This document shows positions 1 through 5,930 of a DNA stretch of 5,930 nt, piece after piece. Origin of the DNA: Bacteroidota bacterium (GTDB taxonomy: Bacteria > Bacteroidota > Bacteroidia > NORP154); the NCBI GenBank assembly GCA_002401055.1, contig NVRZ01000219.1, positions 1-5,930 on the forward strand, written 5' to 3'. Numbering within the stretch: the first letter of the stretch is position 1; every line of letters begins with the position of its first letter. The position numbers were made by a program, and so were the translations under genes. The notes under the pieces are model-generated. The model ran no database searches. It was given only the letters and a program-made list of their open reading frames with translations, and was not told the origin of the DNA.

Positions 1-19
1 TTAGAACAACTGGGTTAAA

Positions 20-1321
20 TCAGGTTTTTCGCTTTTTCTTTCTGGCGGCAGGAAACAGTACGTTGTTTAAAATTAGACGATACCCAGGTGAGTTCGGATG
101 GAGATTGAGATCTGTTGGTGGGTCGTGAACATAATGTTTGTAATCTTCTGGATCGTGACCTCCATAAAATGTCCATGTTCCCTTTCCGAATTCTCCATGA
201 ATGTATCTAGCAGAGTTTAAAGACTTATTCTCTCCCAGGATCAACACCTCAGGCTTTACAAATTGCTTATTGTATGCAGTCGTTTGTCCCATGAATCCTT
301 TGATAACCGTTTCGTGGTTTTGACATAGCATGGTGGGTATTAGATCCCACTTGGCTGAGAATTCAAAAAGCTTGAAGTAATCTAGGTTTTGAGGGGTTTT
401 GTTGTGCGATTTGGTAGCATCAATTGTTGAGAATTCATACTCAAGTGGATTATTGCTCAATCTGAAGTTTTGAAAGGCAAATGTCTTAGAAAAATCAATT
501 TTGGATTGCGCTGCAGGGTCTGAAGGGTCACCATCAAACATATTCTTGCAAATATCAATTCCTTCGGCTGCGAGGGCAATATCATAAGAGTCTGTCGCTG
601 CACACATGGCAAATAAGAAACCACCACCAGCTGTATAGTCACGTATTCGTTGGGCGATGGCTAATTTAAGCTGAGATACTTTGCTAAATCCAAGTTTCTT
701 TGCCATTTCTTCATTGGATTTAACATACTCATGATACCACGATTGATTCCTGGAACCTGCATAGAATTTACCATATTGACCAGAGAAATCTTCATGGTGC
801 ATGTGAAGCCAATCATATAAGGGCAATACACCCTGAATTACTTCCTCATCATAAATAACATCATATGGTATTTCCGCATAGGCCAATACCAGAGTAACCG
901 CATCGTCCCACGGCCGCTTTTCCTTTGGTGAGTAAACCGCCATTTTAGGAGGCTTCTCCAATTTCACCACATCCATATTAACCTCTGGATCTGCTATCTC
1001 CCTGAGTATTTTGGTAGATTGAACATCCGCAATAATTTCATATGAAACGCCTCTGATTACACATTCCGTTTCTATTAGCTTAATGTGTTTGATCATAAAA
1101 CTGCCCCCTCGATAGTTAAGCAGCCATTGTACCTCTACCTCATTTTGTAACACCCAGTATGCGATGCCATATGCCTTGAGGTGATTCTTTTGGTTTTCAT
1201 CCATAGGAATCAGGAGATAAGAAGCAGATGCGCTTATCCAGGAGAAGACAATCAGAACAGATGTAAAAACTAGAATCTTTAAATGACCCAGCTTTTTATG
1301 CTTGTGTTTTTGGATATCCAT
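20..1321 (-). CDS. Exported protein with predicted GATase1/ThuA-like core (often named 'asparagine synthetase B')
   Basis: This is a 433-residue protein of unproven function. Seen: a basic start (KHKHKK, residues 5-10), a hydrophobic core at about 16-29 and an ASA site near 31-33 form a Sec-type signal peptide, so the mature protein is probably periplasmic or surface-exposed. The mature part has PWDDAV (137-142), IPYDVIYDEE (151-160), a His-rich LHMHHEDFSG (172-181), a Gly-rich turn leading to AMCAATD (238-244, Cys240), GTWTFYGGHDPED (381-393) and NSPGYRLILNN (410-420), then a basic tail. Inferred: the last two motifs resemble the C-terminal end of ThuA/class I amidotransferase-like folds. 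From memory, relatives in Bacteroidota are labelled asparagine synthetase B, but the N-terminal catalytic Cys2 and the SGGLDS ATP-pyrophosphatase loop of AsnB are absent. The ATG at 1319-1321 is the only plausible start, because an in-frame stop lies at 1349-1351 with no ATG or GTG between. It lies 80 bases downstream of dnaB on the same strand. The coding call is firm; the function is not. Confidence 0.9.
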   Translation of the reverse strand: MDIQKHKHKKLGHLKILVFTSVLIVFSWISASASYLLIPMDENQKNHLKAYGIAYWVLQNEVEVQWLLNYRGGSFMIKHIKLIETECVIRGVSYEIIADVQSTKILREIADPEVNMDVVKLEKPPKMAVYSPKEKRPWDDAVTLVLAYAEIPYDVIYDEEVIQGVLPLYDWLHMHHEDFSGQYGKFYAGSRNQSWYHEYVKSNEEMAKKLGFSKVSQLKLAIAQRIRDYTAGGGFLFAMCAATDSYDIALAAEGIDICKNMFDGDPSDPAAQSKIDFSKTFAFQNFRLSNNPLEYEFSTIDATKSHNKTPQNLDYFKLFEFSAKWDLIPTMLCQNHETVIKGFMGQTTAYNKQFVKPEVLILGENKSLNSARYIHGEFGKGTWTFYGGHDPEDYKHYVHDPPTDLNLHPNSPGYRLILNNVLFPAARKKKRKT

Positions 1322-1366
1322 TGTATACCAACGAAGATACGGCGACTTCTATTATAAAGTGATACA

Positions 1367-1374
1367 CGAAGTTA
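1367..1374 (-). promoter_or_regulatory. Weak candidate promoter for the exported-protein gene, TAACTTCG
   Basis: On the minus strand TAACTTCG differs from TAnnTTTG at one position. It lies 46 bases before the ATG at 1321, comparable to the spacing of the dnaB and accA boxes. A second one-mismatch box, TATCTTCG at 1332-1339, is so close to the ATG that it would give a nearly leaderless transcript. Neither has a visible -33 element, and read-through from dnaB remains possible. Confidence 0.25.
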
Positions 1375-1401
1375 TTTAGTCTGCAGATAGAAAGGAATAA
1401 A

Positions 1402-2913
1402 CTAGAATGGCTCGTCGCCATCCTCATCACCATCGTTCATCTTAGAAGGAAGAGTAAATCCTTCAGATGCATCAGTAGGAGTTGAACTTAGGGCTTGGTC
1501 AAACTCATCAAGTGATTTAAATTTAGCCAGATGGCTAACAAATTTGAGTTTAACAGTTCCTGTTTGGCCGTTTCTGTGCTTTGCAATGATCAGTTCTGCA
1601 AGGCCGCTGGTTGAATTTCCTTGCTCATCCTGGTCAATATCATAGTATTCTGGTCTATAGAGGAACATAACCATGTCAGCATCTTGTTCAATTGCTCCAG
1701 ATTCCCTTAAGTCAGATAACTGAGGTCTTTTTGTTCCACCCCTGGTCTCAACCGCACGACTTAGCTGAGAAAGTGCAATAATTGGCACATTCAGTTCCTT
1801 GGCGATGCTTTTTAATGACCGGGAGATAAGACTAATTTCTTGCTCGCGGTTGCCTTTGCCTTCTCCACCGGCAGTCATTAATTGCAGATAATCAATTACA
1901 ATTAATTCAATTTGGTGTTTGGCCATTAACTTTCTGCATTTTGCCCTTAGTTCAAACACCGATAAGGCCGGAGTATCATCAATAATTAATGGAGCTTCTG
2001 ATAGTCGGGAAATCTGATTGTGTAGTTGAACCCATTCTGCATCTGTTAATTTACCCCTTTTGAGCTTTTCTGCGTCCAATTCTGTTTCATTGGATATAAG
2101 TCGCATGACCAACTGAACTGATGACATTTCCAGAGAGAAAAATACCGTAGGCCGACCAAAATCTACTGCAAGGTTTCTAGCCATTGACAACACAAAAGCG
2201 GTTTTACCCATACTCGGACGTGCAGCAATAATTACCAAATCGGCTTTCTGCCATCCGTTTGTTGCTCTGTCTAATTTTGTAAATCCTGAAGGAACACCTG
2301 TCATGCCGTCCTTATGGTCCTTAGCCGCTTCTATCTGTTTAATCGCATCTCCAAGGAGATTCTTCATTTCGTTAGGGGCACCTCTAATAGTTCCCTCTGC
2401 AACTTCAAATAAATTTCGTTCGGCATTGTCCAATAGGTCAAAGACATCTGTTGTATCCTCATACGCATCTTCAATTATCATACTGGATATTCTTATCAAC
2501 TCTCTTTGAATGAATTTCTGTAAAATGATATGCGCGTGATATTCAGAATTTGCAGTTGAGGCAACTTTCCCTGTCAATTGAGTGATGTAGTAGGGGCCTC
2601 CTACAAACTCGAGTTCGCCAGTAGATTTCAACTCGTTAATTATAGTCAAGTAATCCGTTGGCTCCGCTCTTTGAAAGAGATTGCAGATCGCCTGGTAGAT
2701 GATTTGATTGGCTTCTTTGTAAAAATTTATTGGCTTTAATTTCTCAATTACTGCCGTAAGCGCATCCTTTTCAAGCATCAATGCTCCGAGTACCGCTTCT
2801 TCCAAGTCAAGTGCTTGCGGAGGCAACTTGCCATGCTCATAAGGGGGTAGTGGCGACTGCTTAATCGTTAGTTTAGATCTGGTGCTGGCTGATTTCTTGA
2901 GTGATTTTTCCAC
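1402..2913 (-). CDS. dnaB: Replicative DNA helicase DnaB
   Basis: DnaB is the hexameric 5'-3' helicase that unwinds the chromosome at the replication fork and recruits DnaG primase. The 503 residues have the family layout. A basic extension (1-28) precedes the N-terminal domain, which opens with GKLPPQALDLEEAVLGALM (28-46). A linker follows at about 150-200, then the RecA-like ATPase domain. Walker A is ARPSMGKT (231-238, Lys237), SLEMS is at 260-264, and Walker B is IVIDYLQL (338-345, Asp341). ALSQLSR is at 380-386, LRESGAIEQDAD at 402-413, and the KHRNGQTG arginine-finger region at 445-452. There is no intein. The start is GTG at 2911-2913: the upstream frame is open to a stop at 2950-2952 but holds no ATG, and the next Met (46) would remove conserved sequence. 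No Shine-Dalgarno sequence is visible, as is usual in Bacteroidota. The C-terminus is strongly acidic and ends DGDEPF, like an SSB tip. A -7 box lies just upstream at 2951-2958. Confidence 0.98.
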   Translation of the reverse strand: MEKSLKKSASTRSKLTIKQSPLPPYEHGKLPPQALDLEEAVLGALMLEKDALTAVIEKLKPINFYKEANQIIYQAICNLFQRAEPTDYLTIINELKSTGELEFVGGPYYITQLTGKVASTANSEYHAHIILQKFIQRELIRISSMIIEDAYEDTTDVFDLLDNAERNLFEVAEGTIRGAPNEMKNLLGDAIKQIEAAKDHKDGMTGVPSGFTKLDRATNGWQKADLVIIAARPSMGKTAFVLSMARNLAVDFGRPTVFFSLEMSSVQLVMRLISNETELDAEKLKRGKLTDAEWVQLHNQISRLSEAPLIIDDTPALSVFELRAKCRKLMAKHQIELIVIDYLQLMTAGGEGKGNREQEISLISRSLKSIAKELNVPIIALSQLSRAVETRGGTKRPQLSDLRESGAIEQDADMVMFLYRPEYYDIDQDEQGNSTSGLAELIIAKHRNGQTGTVKLKFVSHLAKFKSLDEFDQALSSTPTDASEGFTLPSKMNDGDEDGDEPF

Positions 2914-2950
2914 GTTTTGTGATGCGAGTGAGTTGTGAATTTTAAGAAAT

Positions 2951-2958
2951 CAAAGTTA
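2951..2958 (-). promoter_or_regulatory. Candidate dnaB promoter, -7 box TAACTTTG
   Basis: Read on the minus strand, TAACTTTG matches the Bacteroidota primary sigma-factor -7 consensus TAnnTTTG at every fixed position. It would start transcription near 2944, leaving a leader of about 30 bases before the dnaB GTG. No TTG-type -33 element is visible at the expected distance, so the support is the -7 box plus its position in the accA-dnaB gap. Confidence 0.5.
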
Positions 2959-3061
2959 CAAAAAAGTGGAGTAGCGTGGCTCAGTACTTATGAACCGTTG
3001 AGGTGTTGATAGACTGTTGAAAATTAAAATACAGGATTATTGGAAGAATGATATAGGATGC

Positions 3062-4018
3062 TCAATTCTTCGAAACACCCATGTTGCAGAATTTTTCAAT
3101 TCGCTCTTCTATCCTAGTATCAGCATCTTTGCTTGACAATTCCTTTAGATGATGTAGTATTTCTTTCTGAACAATTTTGAACATCTTCTGTGGATCGATA
3201 TGTGCTCCACCAACAGGTTCCTTTATTATTCCATCAACCAACTTGTTTTTAAACATATCATCCGCGGTGAGCTTCAAGGCACTTGCAGCCTGTTCTTTAA
3301 AATCCCAACTTCTCCAAAGAATTGATGAACATGATTCAGGTGAAATAACCGAATACCAGGTGTTTTCAAGCATAAGAACTTTATCTCCTATTCCAATTCC
3401 CAATGCTCCACCTGATGCACCTTCACCAATAATAATACAAATGACCGGCACCTTAAGTTGCATCATTTCAAAAATATTTCTGGCTATTGCCTCTCCCTGA
3501 CCTCTTTCTTCAGCTTCCAAACCAGGATACGCGCCAGGGGTATCTATCAATGTTACAATAGGTTTGTCAAATTTTTCGGCTAGTTTCATTAGCCTCAAAG
3601 CTTTTCGATATCCTTCGGGATTCGCCATACCGAAGTTTCTATATTGTCTCATTTTAGTGTTGATCCCCTTTTGCTGCCCAATAAACATCACCGTTTGTTT
3701 ATCTAATAAGCCAAAGCCTCCAATTATCGCTTTGTCGTCCTTTACCGTTCTGTCGCCGTGAAGTTCTGTAAAGGTATTGTTGGTTATGCTTTCAATATAG
3801 GCGAGTGTATAAGGTCGGTCGGGGTGCCTTGATAATTGCACCCTTTGCCAGGGCGTTAGTTTTTCAAAGATATCCTTGCGTTGATCTTTAATCTTCAGTT
3901 TGAGATCCTTAACCGTTTTTGAGATATCCACATCTCCATTCTCCGCAATCTTTTCGGCTTTTTCAAGCTGTTCAAGTAGCTTCCCAATCGGTTCTTCAAA
4001 ATCTAAAAGTGTAGGCAT
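3062..4018 (-). CDS. accA: Acetyl-CoA carboxylase carboxyltransferase subunit alpha
   Basis: AccA pairs with AccD (not in this window) to form the carboxyltransferase that moves the carboxyl group from carboxybiotin on AccB to acetyl-CoA, giving malonyl-CoA for fatty acid synthesis in the cytoplasm. The 318-residue length is normal for a stand-alone alpha subunit. The N-terminal helical region (1-55) leads into [14 protein letters not shown] (62-75) and FTELHGDR (83-90). Then come GQQKG (114-118), [16 protein letters not shown] (129-144), [19 protein letters not shown] (158-176), the Gly-rich oxyanion region [15 protein letters not shown] (198-212) and [12 protein letters not shown] (224-235). 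Relative to E. coli, GHQKG reads GQQKG, GEGGSGG reads GEGASGG and SPEGCAS reads SPESCSS. I remember these as usual for Bacteroidota, so they are not taken as defects. The ATG at 4016-4018 has an A/T-rich leader without a Shine-Dalgarno sequence. accA is divergent from ispE and lies 148 bases upstream of dnaB. Confidence 0.98.
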   Translation of the reverse strand: MPTLLDFEEPIGKLLEQLEKAEKIAENGDVDISKTVKDLKLKIKDQRKDIFEKLTPWQRVQLSRHPDRPYTLAYIESITNNTFTELHGDRTVKDDKAIIGGFGLLDKQTVMFIGQQKGINTKMRQYRNFGMANPEGYRKALRLMKLAEKFDKPIVTLIDTPGAYPGLEAEERGQGEAIARNIFEMMQLKVPVICIIIGEGASGGALGIGIGDKVLMLENTWYSVISPESCSSILWRSWDFKEQAASALKLTADDMFKNKLVDGIIKEPVGGAHIDPQKMFKIVQKEILHHLKELSSKDADTRIEERIEKFCNMGVSKN

Positions 4019-4059
4019 ATTTAGAGTTTTAATAAGGTCCTCTCAGATAGAGTACACCA

Positions 4060-4067
4060 CAAATTTA
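4060..4067 (-). promoter_or_regulatory. Candidate accA promoter, -7 box TAAATTTG
   Basis: On the minus strand TAAATTTG fits TAnnTTTG fully. It lies 42 bases before the accA ATG, so a start near 4053 would give a leader of about 35 bases, similar to dnaB. A -33 TTG is not evident 17-20 bases upstream. Most of the box lies inside the palindrome at 4061-4074. Confidence 0.45.
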
Positions 4068-4074
4068 TAAATTT
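4061..4074. repeat. 14-bp perfect palindrome in the accA/ispE divergent gap
   Basis: AAATTTATAAATTT is identical to its own reverse complement and is made only of A and T. It sits near the middle of the 99-base gap between the divergent accA and ispE starts. The left half carries the accA -7 box and the right half carries a near-match for ispE. It could be an operator, or simply the by-product of two facing AT-rich promoter elements. Confidence 0.6.
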
Positions 4075-4075
4075 A
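4068..4075 (+). promoter_or_regulatory. Weak candidate ispE promoter, -7-like box TAAATTTA
   Basis: TAAATTTA matches TAnnTTTG except for the last base. It ends 43 bases before the ispE ATG, a spacing very close to that of the accA box on the other strand. A second imperfect match, TACTTTTT at 4079-4086, is an alternative. Neither has a clear -33 element, so the call is tentative. Confidence 0.25.
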
Positions 4076-4117
4076 ATGTACTTTTTCACTCTATGATCTC
4101 AATAAAAACAAAATGGC

Positions 4118-4927
4118 ATGATTAGCTTTCCAAATGCTAAAATTAATATCGGCCTGGTAAACCATGGACTTCGGGAGGATGGTTTTCATGAAATACGCTC
4201 CACCATGTATTCCATTCCTATTTATGATAGTTTGGAGATTGTTATTGGAAACACAGGAAATGATAAATGTAGCTTGACAATCTCTGGTATAGAAGTTAGT
4301 GCTGATGATAATCTGTGTAAGCATGCATATCAGTTACTTGATAGTGAATTTGATCTTGGTCCGGTACGAATGCACCTTCATAAGGTAATCCCGATTGGAG
4401 CAGGCTTGGGAGGTGGCTCGTCTGATGCCAGCAAGACTATTTTAATGCTCAATGAAATGTTTCAGTTGAAAATGACGGTTGAGGATATGAAAATTCGAGC
4501 TGCGAAACTTGGAAGTGATTGTCCCTTTTTTATTACAAATGAACCAGTTATAGCAACCGGGCGGGGTGATCTATTGGAAAGGACAGAACTAAAATTAGGC
4601 GGGTACTTTTTAGCACTGGTTTATCCCAACTTTCATATAGATACAGGTGATGCTTACAAGCACATTCAAGGGTCCAAGGACAAGGTGGCAATCGATCCGG
4701 ATAGCAAAAAAATAAGAGATTGGCGCGAGTACATATTTAATGATTTTGAGAATTATGTTTTTGGCACATTTCCTGAGATATCTCAGATTAAATCAGATTT
4801 GTATGAAAGGGGGGCTGTGTATGCTTCGTTGTCTGGAAGCGGGTCAAGCGTTTATGGGATATTTCCTAGCTCAGTTGATCTAACCTCACAATTTGGAAAA
4901 TATCAAGTTTGGAAATTAACTCTTTAG
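4118..4927 (+). CDS. ispE: 4-diphosphocytidyl-2-C-methyl-D-erythritol kinase
   Basis: IspE is a cytoplasmic GHMP-superfamily kinase that phosphorylates the 2-hydroxyl of CDP-methylerythritol with ATP, the fourth step of the MEP route to isopentenyl diphosphate. The 269 residues are close to the usual family length (E. coli about 283). The N-terminus FPNAKINIGL (4-13) carries the expected catalytic Lys8. The phosphate-binding loop IPIGAGLGGGSSDAS is at 91-105, LGSDCPFF (131-138) supplies the likely catalytic Asp134, ATGRGD is at 146-151, and the C-terminal GHMP motif SLSGSGSSVYGIF spans 237-249. The ATG at 4118 gives the canonical short N-terminus; the ATG at 4113 is out of frame and stops at once. 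The leader is A-rich, without a Shine-Dalgarno sequence. It is the only complete plus-strand gene here, divergent from accA and ending 10 bases from the stop of the LptF/G gene. Confidence 0.97.
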   Translation: MISFPNAKINIGLVNHGLREDGFHEIRSTMYSIPIYDSLEIVIGNTGNDKCSLTISGIEVSADDNLCKHAYQLLDSEFDLGPVRMHLHKVIPIGAGLGGGSSDASKTILMLNEMFQLKMTVEDMKIRAAKLGSDCPFFITNEPVIATGRGDLLERTELKLGGYFLALVYPNFHIDTGDAYKHIQGSKDKVAIDPDSKKIRDWREYIFNDFENYVFGTFPEISQIKSDLYERGAVYASLSGSGSSVYGIFPSSVDLTSQFGKYQVWKLTL

Positions 4928-4937
4928 CTGTCCTGCT

Positions 4938-5930
4938 TTATTTAGGCGCTAATTTTAATAGGTACAAGGCCAGTCCCGCAAAGAGAACGTTAGGTATCCA
5001 CATTGCTGTGAAGGCGGGCAAATTCGCATTTGTTGCAAACGTTAGAGATACCTGCATAAATAAGATATACGAAAAGCTAATTAAAAGACCCATTCCTAGA
5101 TGAAATCCAATTCCACCTTTTACCTTTCTGCTGGCTAAACTAACACCGATTAGTGTCATAACAATTGTTGCAAATGGTAAAGAGAAGCGTTTGTGCTTCT
5201 CTATTTCATAAAATATGACTTTCTCGGAGCCTTTTAATTTTTCAGTTTCAATAAATTCATTCAGTTCAAAATAATCCATTGTTTCGATTGTATTTATTCT
5301 TCTGGCAAACTCGCTGGGGTGAATGCCAAGAACAGTGTCCATCTTCGTCCCCCTGGTCAATTTCTCTTCCAATCCATCAATCTCTCTTATGTAATAGTCT
5401 TCGATACTCCATTTATTACTTGTAGAGTCCCACCTTATCAATTGCGATAATAGCTTATACTGCAACTGCCCATCTACAATTTTCTCTACTGAAAACTTGT
5501 GCCCAATATTTCTTAAGTTGTCAAAACGCTCAAAGTAAATGAAAGTTGTCGAGTCCAGCTGTCTGTGAATGTTACGATCCGAATTATAAAAGCGACTTCG
5601 GATATAAGTTTCCTCAAATTCCAATCTCCCTTGGTTGGCTTCAGGTATCACAAAATTGTTTAACCATAAAGAAAGAACAGTAATCACTATTGCACCAATA
5701 ACATAGGGCACAAGCATTCTGGTGAAGCTCATTCCTCCACTTAAAATTGCAATTATTTCGGAGTTTGAAGCCATTTTAGAAGTAAAGTAAATAACGGCTA
5801 TGAACGTAAATAGAGGACTGAATAGGTTCACGAAATAGGGTATGAAATTCATGTAGTACCCCATGACAATCGCTTTCATCGGCGCTTCACTTTCAATGAA
5901 GTCATCAATTTTTTCAGAGATGTCGAATAT
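4938..5930 (-). CDS. LptF/LptG-family LPS export permease (YjgP/YjgQ), 5' end cut by window
   Basis: LptF and LptG form the inner-membrane part of the LptB2FG ABC exporter, which extracts lipopolysaccharide and passes it to the periplasmic Lpt bridge. The reading frame is open to the right edge of the window: 17 codons (IFDISEKIDDF...) precede the first Met (5877-5879). That Met is internal, and about 25-40 N-terminal residues with the first membrane helix are missing. Numbered from it, membrane segments lie at about 12-34 (FIPYFVNLFSPLFTFIAVIYF, less its last residues), 55-74, 233-250, 260-282 and 289-310. A periplasmic region of about 150 residues (roughly 80-225) holds the expected beta-jellyroll. 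The loop SEIIAILSGGMSF (40-52) is the usual coupling-helix area facing LptB. The VIDxxEKxDDF-like start resembles the protein I know as LptG in Bacteroidota, but F and G cannot be separated securely here. The stop is TAA at 4938-4940, tail to tail with ispE. Confidence 0.93.
   Translation of the reverse strand: MFDISEKIDDFIESEAPMKAIVMGYYMNFIPYFVNLFSPLFTFIAVIYFTSKMASNSEIIAILSGGMSFTRMLVPYVIGAIVITVLSLWLNNFVIPEANQGRLEFEETYIRSRFYNSDRNIHRQLDSTTFIYFERFDNLRNIGHKFSVEKIVDGQLQYKLLSQLIRWDSTSNKWSIEDYYIREIDGLEEKLTRGTKMDTVLGIHPSEFARRINTIETMDYFELNEFIETEKLKGSEKVIFYEIEKHKRFSLPFATIVMTLIGVSLASRKVKGGIGFHLGMGLLISFSYILFMQVSLTFATNANLPAFTAMWIPNVLFAGLALYLLKLAPK

Noticed and set aside
1..18. Possible end of a plus-strand gene reading LEQLG then TAA
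   Set aside because: Five codons before a stop are not evidence of a gene; it would need the sequence to the left of the window.
1351..1356. TATAAT on the minus strand upstream of the exported-protein gene
   Set aside because: There is no -35 partner, and the primary sigma factor of Bacteroidota uses a different consensus.
1402..2913. Intein or insertion inside dnaB
   Set aside because: The ATPase motifs run uninterrupted from Walker A to the arginine-finger region at normal spacing.
2976..2998. Possible hairpin GGTTCA / TGAGCC (minus strand) between accA and dnaB
   Set aside because: The stem is six pairs including a G-U, and the T-run follows about 11 bases later and belongs to the dnaB promoter region; it is not a convincing intrinsic terminator.
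3177..3500. 107-residue open frame on the plus strand
   Set aside because: It lies wholly antisense to accA, has low-complexity Ser/Ile-rich composition and shows no recognisable motif; it is a shadow of the accA codons.
3403..3677. AccA substitutions (GQQKG, GEGASGG) as possible loss of activity
   Set aside because: The surrounding catalytic core is intact, and I recall these variants as common in Bacteroidota AccA.
4091..4324. 77-residue open frame on the minus strand over the start of ispE
   Set aside because: It is antisense to the conserved IspE N-terminus, has no family resemblance, and spans the promoter gap.

Overview
This window looks like ordinary core chromosome from a member of the Bacteroidota, probably a marine-type Cytophagales/Flammeovirgaceae-like bacterium. 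The lineage call rests on four things. The AccA and DnaB sequence signatures are of the Bacteroidota type. The start codons lack Shine-Dalgarno sequences and have A-rich leaders. Candidate promoters match the Bacteroidota -7 box TAnnTTTG. A Bacteroidota-type exported protein, often labelled 'asparagine synthetase B', sits beside dnaB. The DNA is moderately AT-rich by eye. I see no mobile elements, tRNA or rRNA genes, CRISPR arrays or inteins.

Layout from left to right: (1) 20-1321, minus strand, an exported protein of unproven function with a predicted class I glutamine-amidotransferase/ThuA-like core. (2) 1402-2913, minus, replicative helicase dnaB, with a GTG start and an acidic C-terminal tail resembling the SSB tip. 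(3) 3062-4018, minus, accA, the carboxyltransferase alpha subunit of acetyl-CoA carboxylase. (4) 4118-4927, plus, ispE of the MEP isoprenoid pathway, the only complete gene on the plus strand. (5) 4938-5930, minus, an LptF/LptG-family LPS-export permease whose N-terminus lies beyond the right edge.

All gaps between genes are short (10 to 148 bases), so no gene-free stretch exceeds 300 bases. The 148-base accA-dnaB gap carries a good -7 box for dnaB. The 99-base accA/ispE divergent gap has a 14-bp perfect AT palindrome whose halves give back-to-back -7-like boxes for accA and ispE. The 80-base dnaB/first-gene gap has two one-mismatch -7 boxes. These spacings suggest that each gene can be transcribed on its own rather than in one tight operon.

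The genes serve basic growth functions: chromosome replication (dnaB), the first committed step of fatty acid synthesis (accA), isoprenoid precursors (ispE) and outer-membrane LPS assembly (LptF/G). Fatty acids, isoprenoid lipid carriers and LPS transport all feed envelope growth. I did not find a convincing new multi-gene system. The most worthwhile unknown is the exported protein at the left end, whose usual name does not fit its sequence.
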